Assembly (NCBI RefSeq): GCF_009617585.1
Contig: NZ_WIXI01000045.1
Coordinates: 248,001 to 312,000 of the forward strand
Reading direction: 5' to 3'
Source: Endobacterium cereale
Lineage (GTDB): Bacteria; Pseudomonadota; Alphaproteobacteria; Rhizobiales; Rhizobiaceae
DNA length: 64,000 nucleotides
Part shown: in pieces, positions 1-8,281 of the stretch
Numbering within the stretch: position 1 is the first letter of the stretch
Layout: each line of letters begins with the position of its first letter
Position numbers and translations under genes: made by a program
The notes under the pieces: model-generated
Seen by the model: the letters and a program-made list of their open reading frames with translations, nothing else
Told to the model about the DNA's origin: nothing
Databases searched by the model: none

Positions 1-200
1 TCGAGAACGGCGAAAGCACCGAGGAAAATCTCGAAAAGGCGCTGGCCCTGATCACCAAATATAACGGTCTCAAGGACACGATTGCGAGAGCGAAGCACTA
101 TGGCACGATTGCCAGCGACGCACTCGCCCCGTTGCCCGATTCCGCTTACAAATCAGCGCTTCTCGAGGTCATCGATTTCTGTATCGACCGGGTAAACTGA
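1..200 (+). CDS. Polyprenyl diphosphate synthase, C-terminal fragment (5' end outside window)
   Basis: The frame entering at base 3 runs 65 codons to TGA at 198-200. It reads like the last helices of a long-chain (octaprenyl-type, IspB-like) polyprenyl diphosphate synthase, which builds the ubiquinone side chain by adding isopentenyl units to an allylic diphosphate. Visible landmarks are NLEKALALITKYNG, AKHYGTIA and the ending DFCIDRVN. The catalytic DDxxD motifs lie upstream of the window, so the call rests on the C-terminal pattern and on ispE nearby at 2459, which supplies the same pathway. About 146 bases separate it from the next gene; they include a 12-base direct repeat (gccattctgtcg) but no clear terminator. 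Confidence 0.75.
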   Translation, partial: ENGESTEENLEKALALITKYNGLKDTIARAKHYGTIASDALAPLPDSAYKSALLEVIDFCIDRVN

Positions 201-346
201 CACCTGTCGGCAGATTGAACGGACAAGGCAGGTCCCGCGATATTCTTGCGGACCTGCTTCAAAAAAGCCATTCTGTCGTGAATCATCGGCACTGATACCT
301 TCGGCGGCCATTCTGTCGCCCTGCGCTTTTCATGAGAGGCACTTTT

Positions 347-2443
347 ATGCGGCAGCAATTCGCCCTTCGTCTGCTTTCCGGCGCGGCTTTCGCCGCAGCC
401 CTCATGCTGGGTGGTCAGGCGCTTGCCGCCGCCGGCAATGAAAAGCCGGCGACAGAAGAGGCCCAGACCTTCAATGCCGGAAAGGTCAACACCTTCTCCG
501 GCGCATTCCTGGCCGCACGCACGGCCGATGTGGATCACGATTATCCCAACGCCATCACGCTGTATCGCAAGGCTCTGGAACTGGAGCCGGCCAATACGGA
601 AATCCGCGAGCGGCTGATGCTGTCGCTGCTGATGAGCGGTGATTTCGATGGGGCGCTTCCGATCGCGCAGGACCTGAAGGCCGATGAGGCGGTGGAGCGC
701 ATTACCATCATCGTTCGCGGGCTGGACGATATCCGCAACAAGAAATTTTCTGAAGCTGAAAAGCTTCTGACCTACAAGGGCACCAACGATCTCGACCGCA
801 TCACCCACACGCTTTTGGCAGCATGGGCGCGTGTCGGTGCCGGCAAGGGCAAGGAAGCACAGGCGCTGGTGCGCGGCATCAAGGGCCCGGCCTGGTTCAA
901 GGTGTTTACCGATTACCATCTCGGCGCCATGGCGCTGGTTGCCGGCGACATCAGCGCGGCACGTTCCAGCCTGACGGCGGCGATCACCAATGACGATGGC
1001 GTCGCCACCACGCCCGACACGTTCATGCGCGCGATCATGGCACTCGCACGTCTTGAAGCATCGCAGGGCAACAAGCAGAAGGCGTTGGACACGATCGCGG
1101 TCGGCGACCGGCTGATCAGCAATTACGCGCCGCTCAAGGCCTTGCGCCAGAGCATCGAGGCCGGCGACAAACCCGACCAGCAGGTGACCACCGCAACCGA
1201 GGGTGCTGCATCCGTGCTGTTTTCCGTCGGCGGTGCACTGAACCGCCAGGGCGCGGAAGAAATGGTGTCGCTCTACCTGCACATGTCGCATGCGCTGGAT
1301 CCGAAAAGCGCCGACACGCTGATCATGCTCGGCGGTATTGCGGAAAAGCTGGAACAGCCTAAACAGGCGATCGCTCTTTATGAAAAGGTGCCGGCGGATT
1401 CGCCGATGCGCCGCATTTCCGAACTGCAGCTGGGCCTGACGCTTGCGCAGACCGGTGAAGTGGACAAGGCCCGCGAGCACCTGAAAAACCTGATCACCTC
1501 CGACCCGACGGACCTGCGCAGCTATCTTGCCTATGGCGCGGTTCTTTCCGACGCCAAGGACTACAAGGCGATGGCGGAGAATTACGACAAGGCTGCCGAG
1601 GTGATCGGCCCGATTGCCCGGCCAGCCGACTGGACGATCTTTTTCCAGCAGGGCATCGCCTATGAGCGCCTGAAACAGTGGGACAAGGCCGAGCCTGCCT
1701 TCCGCAAGTCGCTGGAGCTGAACCCGGAACAGCCGCAGGTTCTCAACTATCTCGGTTATTCCTTCGTCGACATGAACCGCAATCTCGATGAGGGCATGGC
1801 AATGATCCGCAAGGCCGTGGATGCACGGCCGGATGACGGTTACATCGTCGATTCGCTCGGTTGGGCGCATTATCGGCTTGGCCAGTTCGACGAGGCCGTG
1901 ACGGAACTGGAGCGCGCCGCGCAGCTGCGTGCAGGCGACGCCGCCATCATCGACCACCTGGGTGATGCCTACTGGCGCGTGGACCGCAAGCTGGAAGCCA
2001 ATTACCAGTGGAAGCGCGCGCTGACGCTGGAGCCGGAAGAAGCGGAAATTCCAAAGATCAAGGCGAAGATCGAAAACGGCCTGCCGGAGCTCGACGCGGC
2101 AGAGCTGGCGGCGATGAAGGCAAAGGCGGCAGCCGCTGCGGAAAAGCCTTCAGAGACGGCGCCGGCCGCCACACCACCGACGGAAACCGCACTTGTCACC
2201 CCTCCGGCCGATGGCGCGGTCAAGCCGACCAATTACACGGTCAATCCCGGCGACACGCTGTGGAAGATCGCGCATGAGGCACTTGGCGACGGCGACCTGT
2301 TCATCGAGCTGATCAAGGCAAACCCGCGTCTGCGCCGCAACCCGAACCGGATCTTTCCGGGTCAGGTTCTCGACCTGCCGGGTGTTACCGCCCCTGCCAC
2401 TGACCCTGCCATTAACCCTTCGTCGGCACCTGCCGGCAACTGA
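347..2443 (+). CDS. Exported TPR-repeat protein with C-terminal LysM domain
   Basis: A 698-residue protein. ATG 347 is preferred over the in-frame ATG 332 because GAGAGG sits about 8 bases before it and it opens directly on a signal peptide (MRQQFALRLLSGAAFAAALM, then an AxA-like site). Most of the length is helical repeats with TPR signatures, such as YPNAITLYRKALELEPAN near residue 70 and WDKAEPAFRKSLELNPEQP near 450. After an Ala/Pro/Thr-rich linker a LysM domain (YTVNPGDTLWKIA to FPGQVLDLPG) occupies about residues 627-679. LysM binds peptidoglycan glycan strands, so the protein probably scaffolds partners at the periplasmic wall. It lies 15 bases before ispE and may be co-transcribed with it. 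The partners and exact role are unknown. Confidence 0.8.
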   Translation: MRQQFALRLLSGAAFAAALMLGGQALAAAGNEKPATEEAQTFNAGKVNTFSGAFLAARTADVDHDYPNAITLYRKALELEPANTEIRERLMLSLLMSGDFDGALPIAQDLKADEAVERITIIVRGLDDIRNKKFSEAEKLLTYKGTNDLDRITHTLLAAWARVGAGKGKEAQALVRGIKGPAWFKVFTDYHLGAMALVAGDISAARSSLTAAITNDDGVATTPDTFMRAIMALARLEASQGNKQKALDTIAVGDRLISNYAPLKALRQSIEAGDKPDQQVTTATEGAASVLFSVGGALNRQGAEEMVSLYLHMSHALDPKSADTLIMLGGIAEKLEQPKQAIALYEKVPADSPMRRISELQLGLTLAQTGEVDKAREHLKNLITSDPTDLRSYLAYGAVLSDAKDYKAMAENYDKAAEVIGPIARPADWTIFFQQGIAYERLKQWDKAEPAFRKSLELNPEQPQVLNYLGYSFVDMNRNLDEGMAMIRKAVDARPDDGYIVDSLGWAHYRLGQFDEAVTELERAAQLRAGDAAIIDHLGDAYWRVDRKLEANYQWKRALTLEPEEAEIPKIKAKIENGLPELDAAELAAMKAKAAAAAEKPSETAPAATPPTETALVTPPADGAVKPTNYTVNPGDTLWKIAHEALGDGDLFIELIKANPRLRRNPNRIFPGQVLDLPGVTAPATDPAINPSSAPAGN

Positions 2444-2458
2444 CGCGGCAGGCAAAGC

Positions 2459-3349
2459 ATGACCGAAATGCCCCCGGTGACGCAGGCGAGCGAAGTGGCG
2501 CGAGCCAAGATCAATCTCGCGCTGCATGTCACCGGCCGGCGTGCCGATGGTTATCACCTGCTCGACAGTCTGGTGACCTTTTGCGAAACCGGCGACCGGC
2601 TGGAGATTGCTGAAGCGCAGGAAAACAGCTTTTCCGTTTCCGGCCCTTTTTCCGCAGCGCTGGGCGCGCCCACCGATAATCTGGTGCTAAAGGCGCGGGA
2701 CGGGCTGCGTCAGCGCCTCGCTGCTGCCGGTATCATCACCGGCCCGGTTGCTATCCATCTCGAAAAAAACCTTCCCGTCGCGTCCGGCATCGGTGGCGGT
2801 TCTGCCGATGCAGCCGCCGCGCTGCACGGACTGTTGCGCGTCTGGAAGGCAGATCTGGAGCCGCAGGAGGGCAAGGCGCTTCTGCTGTCTCTGGGTGCCG
2901 ACGTGCCCATGTGTTTTGTCGGCACGCCGCTTGCCGCACGTGGCATCGGCGAGGACATCACGCCCCTGCCGCAGATGCCGGCCATGGCGCTGGTTCTTGG
3001 CAACCCGCTGATCGGAGTTTCGACGCCCGCCATCTTCAAGGCGCTGGAACGGCGCGACAACCCGCCTGTCGGCGCGCTACCTGCTTTGTCAGACCTCGGG
3101 GGCTGGATCGACTGTTTGTCCGCCCTGCGCAACGATATGGAACCCGCGGCAACAATGCTGGTGCCGGAGATCGCCACGCTGCGCGCCATGCTCGATGCCG
3201 AGGGTGCGCTACTGTCACGCATGTCCGGCTCGGGCGCCACCTGTTTCGGCATTTTCGAGACCATCGAAAAGGCAAAGGATGCGGCGGCAAAGCTGCGCCG
3301 CCAACGGCCGGACTGGTATTTCTGCGCCACCAGTACCATGTCTGCCTGA
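2459..3349 (+). CDS. ispE: 4-diphosphocytidyl-2-C-methyl-D-erythritol kinase
   Basis: A 296-residue cytoplasmic GHMP-family kinase that phosphorylates the 2-hydroxyl of CDP-methylerythritol in the MEP isoprenoid pathway. The N-terminal substrate region (ARAKINLALHV...DGYHLLDSLV) contains the expected catalytic Lys and Asp-Gly-Tyr-His. The GHMP glycine loop PVASGIGGGSADAAAAL lies near residue 107, and the third motif MSGSGATCFGIF near 257. Length is normal. ATG 2459 follows GGCAGGCAAAGC. It starts 15 bases after the TPR/LysM gene and 52 bases before moaB, all on the plus strand. The flanking polyprenyl synthase fragment uses the product of this pathway. Confidence 0.95.
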   Translation: MTEMPPVTQASEVARAKINLALHVTGRRADGYHLLDSLVTFCETGDRLEIAEAQENSFSVSGPFSAALGAPTDNLVLKARDGLRQRLAAAGIITGPVAIHLEKNLPVASGIGGGSADAAAALHGLLRVWKADLEPQEGKALLLSLGADVPMCFVGTPLAARGIGEDITPLPQMPAMALVLGNPLIGVSTPAIFKALERRDNPPVGALPALSDLGGWIDCLSALRNDMEPAATMLVPEIATLRAMLDAEGALLSRMSGSGATCFGIFETIEKAKDAAAKLRRQRPDWYFCATSTMSA

Positions 3350-3400
3350 CCTCGCCACAGCTACACATCTACCGCCACACGCCATGCAGGGAGAAACCCC

Positions 3401-3955
3401 ATGAACCGGATCGACGAAAGCCGCCCCTTCATTCCCGTCGGCATTGCCGTGTTGACCGTGTCCGACACGCGGACGCTGGCAGACGACCGCTCCGGCGACA
3501 CGCTGGTTGCCCGCATCACTGAGGCCGGCCACGTCCTCAAGGGCCGCGCCATCGTGCCCGACGACAAGAAACAGATCGCCGCGCAGGTGAAGGCGTGGAC
3601 GCAGGATGACGCGATCGACGTCGTCATCACCACCGGCGGCACTGGCTTTACCGGCCGCGACGTCACACCTGAGGCCATCGAGCCGCTGTTCGAAAAGCGC
3701 ATGGACGGCTTTTCGGAAGTGTTTCACCGGATTTCCTACGACAAGATCGGCACCTCGACCATCCAGTCGCGCGCCACCGGCGGCGTCGCCAATGCCACCT
3801 ATATCTTTGTGCTGCCCGGCTCTCCCGGTGCCTGCAAGGATGCCTGGGACGGCATCCTGAAACCGCAGCTGGACTATCGCCACATGCCCTGCAATTTCAT
3901 CGAGATATTGCCGCGGCTGGACGAACATCTGAAGCGTGGCACAGGAAAAGCCTGA
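3401..3955 (+). CDS. moaB: Molybdenum cofactor biosynthesis protein B
   Basis: A 184-residue member of the MoaB/MogA family, which adenylylates molybdopterin or assists metal insertion during molybdenum cofactor synthesis in the cytoplasm. The substrate loop TTGGTGFTGRDVTPEAI near residue 78, the start of the fold (GIAVLTVSDTRTLADDRSG) and the loop VLPGSPGACKDAWD near 148 are all present. Length and the lack of MoeA domains favour MoaB over a larger fusion. CAGGGAGAAACCCC gives a strong ribosome site before ATG 3401. No other moa or moe gene is in the window. The gene ends 2 bases before the convergent gene at 3958-4470. Confidence 0.9.
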   Translation: MNRIDESRPFIPVGIAVLTVSDTRTLADDRSGDTLVARITEAGHVLKGRAIVPDDKKQIAAQVKAWTQDDAIDVVITTGGTGFTGRDVTPEAIEPLFEKRMDGFSEVFHRISYDKIGTSTIQSRATGGVANATYIFVLPGSPGACKDAWDGILKPQLDYRHMPCNFIEILPRLDEHLKRGTGKA

Positions 3956-3957
3956 GC

Positions 3958-4470
3958 CTATCCCCGTGCCGCCCAGGCGGGCACCATTTCGCTGATCAGC
4001 GTGAACGGCTTCTGGTGCAGGGCCAGCTGTTCCAACGCCATGCCGGATTTGGCCAGCGCGATCGCCTGTTTCTTCGGCAGGACAAAACCGTATTCGAGCG
4101 GCGGCACACGACGGCTGAGCCGCTTGAAAAGCGAAGGGCGATGATTGCGTGACGGCGAAAATTTTGCCGGCTGCCTGTTCATGGCCAGATGCTCGCCAAG
4201 CTCGTCGATCCAGCCGATCTGCGGACGCGCACCGGCTTGCATCAACAACAGCCATTCGCCTCGCACGGAACGAACGATGTCCTTGATATCCCAATGGGTA
4301 TGGAACCGGCAACCGGCGGCATCAGCCACCCGCGCGGAGGCATCATGCGAACCGTGGTCGAGCACCACGACATCGCTCACAAGCCCTTCCACGGCACCTG
4401 CCACCAGCACAGACAGTGTCTGTGCCAGTTCGGTTTCCTGATCACGGCATTCCATAAGGACAGTCAGCAT
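3958..4470 (-). CDS. Small glycosyltransferase family 2-like protein
   Basis: A 170-residue protein whose first half resembles the nucleotide-sugar-binding half of GT-A (family 2) glycosyltransferases: MLTVLMECRD at the start, a strand ending VVLDHGSHDAS (residues about 38-48) and VRGEWLLLMQAGARP near residue 70, where the GT2 DxD usually sits. The DxD itself is not present (the segment reads LLMQAGARP), and the protein is only half the usual length, so activity is doubtful. The C-terminal half (PSRNHRPSLFKRLSRR) is basic and not recognisable. It is transcribed away from the radical SAM gene and converges on moaB. The substrate is unknown. Confidence 0.55.
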   Translation of the reverse strand: MLTVLMECRDQETELAQTLSVLVAGAVEGLVSDVVVLDHGSHDASARVADAAGCRFHTHWDIKDIVRSVRGEWLLLMQAGARPQIGWIDELGEHLAMNRQPAKFSPSRNHRPSLFKRLSRRVPPLEYGFVLPKKQAIALAKSGMALEQLALHQKPFTLISEMVPAWAARG

Positions 4471-4602
4471 TTGTGACAGTTAGCGCATTGCAGCATGAAA
4501 GGCCACTCGCGGTTTCTCGCAATTTTGTTCTTGCAATGTTCTCATTGGTGGGATAGGAATTTTGTCATTGCAGAGGCGCCTCGCCGGCTGCGGGAGATTC
4601 CG

Positions 4603-5760
4603 ATGAACGAGCTGTCAGACTTGAGGCAGGGTGCGCTGGCACCTGGCCATACGGCAGATATTGCCAACGCACTGGTGAGCGCTTCCGGTCTTCGGATCGA
4701 GATAGACCGCCGGCGCGGACGTGGTGCGGGCATCAACCCGAGCGGCCGTTTCGAGGAACAGCGCCGCGAAACCTTCGACGATGGCTGGCAGTCGCTGGAA
4801 GAGCTGGAACCGTTCCGCACCGAGGTTCAGATCGAAAAGCCACGCACGGCGATCACCCGCAATGACTCACCCGATATCGGCTTCGACCGTTCGATCAACC
4901 CTTATCGCGGCTGCGAGCATGGCTGCATCTACTGCTTTGCCCGCCCCACCCACAGCTATATGGGCCTGTCGGCGGGGCTGGATTTCGAGGCAAAACTGTT
5001 TGCCAAGCCTGATGCGCCGCGCCTCCTGGAGCGTGAGCTCAGCCGTCCGGATTACAAGGTGCGGCCGATCGCCATCGGCACCAATACCGACCCCTACCAG
5101 CCGATCGAGAAGGAATGGCGCATCATGCGTCAGCTTCTCGAAGTGCTGCAGAAAGCAGGACACCCAGTCCTGATCGTCACAAAAGGATCGCTGATCACCC
5201 GTGACATCGACATTCTTGCGGACATGGCCACCAAGGGGCTGGCCAAGGTGGGAATTTCGGTGACGACGCTCGACCGCAAGCTGGCCCGTTCCATGGAGCC
5301 GCGTGCCGCCACGCCGTCGCGGCGGCTGGAAACGATCAAGGCACTGACCGAAGCCGGGATTCCGACAGCGGTGATGATGTCGCCGGTCATTCCGGCGCTC
5401 AACGACCACGAGATCGAACGGGTGCTCGAGGCGGGCCATGCGAGCGGCGCGCGCGAGGCAAGCTATGTGCTGTTGCGTCTGCCGCTGGAAGTGAGCCCGT
5501 TGTTTCGCGACTGGCTCTTGCAGAACTACCCTGACCGCTACCGGCATGTGATGAACCTGGTACGCTCGATGCGCGGCGGCAAGGATTACGATGCCGACTT
5601 CACCAAACGCATGAAGGGCGCCGGTCCCTATGCCTGGCAGATCGGCCGCCGTTTCGAGATGGCAACCAAGCGACTGGGTCTCGCCCGGCGCGGCATGTCG
5701 CTGCGCGACGATCTGTTTGTCCGCCCGGATGGAGGGGGCGTGCAGCTGTCGCTGCTCTGA
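4603..5760 (+). CDS. PA0069-family radical SAM protein (SplB-like)
   Basis: A 385-residue radical SAM protein. The cluster motif CEHGCIYC (C-x3-C-x2-C) lies near residue 106, followed by FARPTHSYMGLSAGLDFE, the signature of the PA0069/SplB-related family found in many proteobacteria. Its reaction is not established; relatives of the fold repair spore photoproduct, but this family has no proven substrate. ATG 4603 is chosen because CGGGAG lies six bases upstream and residues before it (from 4495) do not look conserved. It is divergent from the glycosyltransferase-like gene and followed by a hairpin at 5782-5815. Confidence 0.85.
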   Translation: MNELSDLRQGALAPGHTADIANALVSASGLRIEIDRRRGRGAGINPSGRFEEQRRETFDDGWQSLEELEPFRTEVQIEKPRTAITRNDSPDIGFDRSINPYRGCEHGCIYCFARPTHSYMGLSAGLDFEAKLFAKPDAPRLLERELSRPDYKVRPIAIGTNTDPYQPIEKEWRIMRQLLEVLQKAGHPVLIVTKGSLITRDIDILADMATKGLAKVGISVTTLDRKLARSMEPRAATPSRRLETIKALTEAGIPTAVMMSPVIPALNDHEIERVLEAGHASGAREASYVLLRLPLEVSPLFRDWLLQNYPDRYRHVMNLVRSMRGGKDYDADFTKRMKGAGPYAWQIGRRFEMATKRLGLARRGMSLRDDLFVRPDGGGVQLSLL

Positions 5761-5781
5761 CCTTTCAAAAGTTCAAAAGAA

Positions 5782-5815
5782 TTCGACACGGTCCACCGCC
5801 GCTTTCCGTGTCGAA
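5782..5815. terminator. Inverted repeat after the radical SAM gene
   Basis: A perfect 10-bp stem (TTCGACACGG / CCGTGTCGAA) with a 14-base loop, 22 bases after the radical SAM stop. A-rich sequence follows on the plus strand, so the U-tract is better for minus-strand transcription. A second, imperfect palindrome (CCCCGGCT...AGCCGGGG) covers about 5818-5872 before rnhB. Confidence 0.5.
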
Positions 5816-5907
5816 AAACCCCGGCTCCCGCTGCCCCTTGCGGGAACGTTGCCGCCGTTCAAGCCGGGGCTTGCAGGAGATCGGGTCGGCGTGCGATTTT
5901 CGCCGCC

Positions 5908-6576
5908 ATGAAAAAAAGCACGCCGCCCGATTCTCCCAAACTGTTTGATGACCTGCCGCTGAGACCCGATTTCAGCATTGAGGACGCCGCACGCCGCGAA
6001 GGCCTGTGGCCGATTGCCGGTACAGACGAAGCCGGACGTGGCCCACTGGCCGGTCCGGTGGTGGCCGCTGCCGTCATTCTCGACCCTAACAATATTCCGG
6101 CCGGCCTGAACGATTCGAAAAAACTCAGCCTGAAACAGCGCGAAAAACTGTTCCAGGAGATCATCGAGACCGCTGAAGTGTCGATCGCCTCCTCCGGTCC
6201 CCGCCTGATCGACCAGCGCAATATCCTGCGCGCCAGTCTCGATGCCATGCGACGCGCTGTGGCGGGGCTCGTCACGCCCCCTGCCCTCGTCCTGTCGGAT
6301 GGTCGCGACGTCGTGCCCGGCATCACCTGCCACGGCCGTGCCGTCATCAAGGGGGATGCCCGCTCCGTCTCGATCGCCGCGGCCTCCATCGTCGCCAAGG
6401 TAACACGAGACCGTATGATGGTGCGTGCCGGCATCGTCTATCCCGTCTACGGCTTCGAGGGCCATGCGGGGTATGGAACGGCGCAGCACAGGGGGGCAAT
6501 CGAGGGCCATGGCCCGTGCGTGCTGCACCGGATGAGTTTTCGGCCGCTGAAGAAGGATGGGGTCGTGGTGGAGTGA
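5908..6576 (+). CDS. rnhB: Ribonuclease HII
   Basis: A 222-residue cytoplasmic endonuclease that cuts RNA in RNA/DNA hybrids and at single misincorporated ribonucleotides. The first catalytic segment [20 protein letters not shown] (Asp-Glu pair) is near residue 36, the substrate segment [16 protein letters not shown] near 70, and the Asp-bearing segment [11 protein letters not shown] near 128, followed by [19 protein letters not shown]. Length is normal with a short N-terminal extension. In rhizobia rnhB is, from memory, close to the atp F0 operon; here two orphan genes (6681-8188) separate them. Confidence 0.95.
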   Translation: MKKSTPPDSPKLFDDLPLRPDFSIEDAARREGLWPIAGTDEAGRGPLAGPVVAAAVILDPNNIPAGLNDSKKLSLKQREKLFQEIIETAEVSIASSGPRLIDQRNILRASLDAMRRAVAGLVTPPALVLSDGRDVVPGITCHGRAVIKGDARSVSIAAASIVAKVTRDRMMVRAGIVYPVYGFEGHAGYGTAQHRGAIEGHGPCVLHRMSFRPLKKDGVVVE

Positions 6577-6680
6577 CCACGCGACGGCACGACAGCGCGT
6601 CAAGACCAGCGCTGACTACCCACGACTGTAAAACTCCTCTTAAACTCATTCCCATACACCCGCGATGACATCCCGGCGTA

Positions 6681-7313
6681 ATGGAACGAAAAATGCGCGA
6701 TAAACTGTCTTCCGCACTTCGCGCATCGGCCAAGGGCAGCGGGTGGACGGCAAGACGTGATCTATTGACCAGACGGGTCGACAATTCGGTTCTGGCTATA
6801 CATCCGCGCAGAGGCGCGCCCGATATCTTCGAGTTCCGAGCCAAGCCATTGGCATGGGACGATCTTCTCTGGTCGACCCTCCAGATTGACGGCAATGAGA
6901 AACTGCCTGCCAGTTTTCGGTTCACCGGCGCATTCACATGCGACACACCGGCTCTCGACCATATGGATTTTGTCAGAACCAGCTCTCCCGAAGCGCTCGC
7001 GTCCCAGATGCTTTCGTTTGCCCGGAACTGCCATGGAAAGCCTGCCCTGTGGAAGGATTATGATCTGAACGATGTGATAGCCGCCGAACCTCGGCATGAG
7101 CCTTATCGCTATCATCAGACATGCGTGCTTGACCGCATTTGCGCAGGAGGCCGTCAAGCTGCGCAGATGATTTGTAGTGATGTGCTCGCCGGCGCCTTGG
7201 ATTGCAGGATCACCTTGAGCGCCATCGACAAACAGATGCCATTGGATGCGACAGGAAGAAGGCCGTCGCTGAACTTCTTCGAGCTTGCAAAGATCTGGCT
7301 GAGCCGCAATTGA
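6681..7313 (+). CDS. Orphan protein of unknown function
   Basis: A 210-residue open frame that I do not recognise. It has no signal peptide or membrane segment, a basic N-terminus (MERKMRDKLSSALRASAKG) and scattered aromatic and cysteine residues (CHGKPALWKDYD near 115, CVLDRICAGGRQAAQMIC near 148). An alternative start at 6693 is equally plausible; no strong ribosome site decides. Codon use is more mixed and more AT-rich than in the neighbouring rnhB and atp genes, which fits acquired DNA. It lies 104 bases after rnhB and converges on the membrane-protein gene at 7400. It may be a lineage-restricted gene. Confidence 0.5.
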   Translation: MERKMRDKLSSALRASAKGSGWTARRDLLTRRVDNSVLAIHPRRGAPDIFEFRAKPLAWDDLLWSTLQIDGNEKLPASFRFTGAFTCDTPALDHMDFVRTSSPEALASQMLSFARNCHGKPALWKDYDLNDVIAAEPRHEPYRYHQTCVLDRICAGGRQAAQMICSDVLAGALDCRITLSAIDKQMPLDATGRRPSLNFFELAKIWLSRN

Positions 7314-7344
7314 CGAGCGACACGCCGGCCTGTCACGCCAACCA

Positions 7345-7413
7345 AACAAATAGGTCGGTGTTACCACCCGGCTTTATGAAATTCATCCTGACACGTCGAT
7401 CAGTTCAAACGCG
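7345..7413. repeat. Decayed copy of the atpF 3' end and terminator (repeat copy A)
   Basis: About 65 bases here align with 8226-8293, with shared runs such as accacccggcttt, aaatt and tcgatcagttca. In both copies the minus strand reads codons ...R-L-N then TGA, followed by the hairpin region. The hairpin stem here (GTCGGTG / CACCCGG) is broken, whereas copy B is perfect, so this looks like the decaying duplicate. Confidence 0.7.
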
Positions 7414-8188
7414 ACCTGAAATCCGCTTGCGGTTCGCATGCGACCCAGTCCCTCTTGCGTTCCACAAAACGTTGTCTGCGTATCGACCAACGCGCCCAAG
7501 TTTCTATGCGACCGTCGCGGGAAAACGCGAGATATGGCCTGTCGTACTTCGACAGCGAAAAGAAGCCGAGATCGGCGGACGTCGCCTGCCGCTTTGGCCA
7601 TATCGGGATACTGATGCACCATGGCCGTCCCTGCGCCAGTTTTTCTGCCTCTTCCAGAATACGAAAAGACTGCCCGGAGCCTACGAATGAAATTACCGTC
7701 AGCACCGACAAGGCGGCGCCAAGAGGAATGCCGACGGCAAGATGGCGTCTTGCGATATAAAAAACACTCGCGGCGGATAACCCCGCTGCCAACCCCACGC
7801 CCAGATCAAGCGCACGGCCGCCGCCGCTTCCGCCAAGAACGTCAGCCAGGCAGATCGTCAGCACGACACCGCCGATCGCACCAACAAAAATCAGAAGGGG
7901 AACATCCAGCCAGGCCGTTTTTTCACCGATGAGCGCATCCACGTTCAGCCAGCCGAAATAGGCCGCGATGCCGAGCCGGACGGTGAAAACGACACCGAAA
8001 AAGCCCGCCACGGGCAACAGTTCCAAGGCCTCAGCAACTTCAGGCACAGGCGCCTGCATCAGCCGGAACGCCACCAGTGCGAGAAGCGACAGGCCGGCCG
8101 TTCGCCACATGAAACGCAACGGCAGGAATGGGCTGACCACAGCCAGAACCAGAAATGAAACAAGGAAAAACATGATGAGTTCAGACAT
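7400..8188 (-). CDS. Multi-pass membrane protein of unknown function
   Basis: A 262-residue protein. ATG 8188 is preferred; the upstream TTG at 8230 falls in the U-tract of the atp terminator. About six hydrophobic helices fill the first 180 residues (for example ELIMFFLVSFLVLAVVSPFL, TAGLSLLALVAFRLM, VGAIGGVVLTICLADVLGG). The remaining cytoplasmic tail is polar and aromatic (FFSLSKYDRPYLAFSRDGR near 205). The last residues, RSRLN, mirror the AtpF ending TRLN because this 3' end lies in a duplicated segment of atpF. No family is recognised. Starting 43 bases after the atp terminator, it may depend on read-through from the atp operon or on its own weak promoter. Confidence 0.6.
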   Translation of the reverse strand: MSELIMFFLVSFLVLAVVSPFLPLRFMWRTAGLSLLALVAFRLMQAPVPEVAEALELLPVAGFFGVVFTVRLGIAAYFGWLNVDALIGEKTAWLDVPLLIFVGAIGGVVLTICLADVLGGSGGGRALDLGVGLAAGLSAASVFYIARRHLAVGIPLGAALSVLTVISFVGSGQSFRILEEAEKLAQGRPWCISIPIWPKRQATSADLGFFSLSKYDRPYLAFSRDGRIETWARWSIRRQRFVERKRDWVACEPQADFRSRLN

Positions 8189-8230
8189 AAGCCAGACTGA
8201 AATGGATTTTTTCCGAAGCCAAACCAACAA

Positions 8231-8258
8231 AAAAGCCGGGTGTCACCACCCGGCTTTT
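8231..8258 (-). terminator. Rho-independent terminator of the atp F0 operon (repeat copy B)
   Basis: A perfect 12-bp stem, AAAAGCCGGGTG / CACCCGGCTTTT, with a 4-base loop (tcac), sits 23 bases after the atpF stop on the minus strand and runs into a T-rich tract. The surrounding segment (about 8226-8293) is repeated in decayed form at 7345-7413. Confidence 0.9.
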
Positions 8259-8281
8259 CAAATTTCAATCTGACCGATCGA

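Noticed and set aside
146-1957. A 603-codon minus-strand open frame inside the TPR/LysM gene
   Set aside because: The plus-strand product has a signal peptide, TPRs and a LysM domain; the antisense frame has none and follows from high G+C.
5760-5907. Palindromes before rnhB considered as a riboswitch
   Set aside because: They look like terminator-type hairpins after the radical SAM gene; no known aptamer core was recognised.
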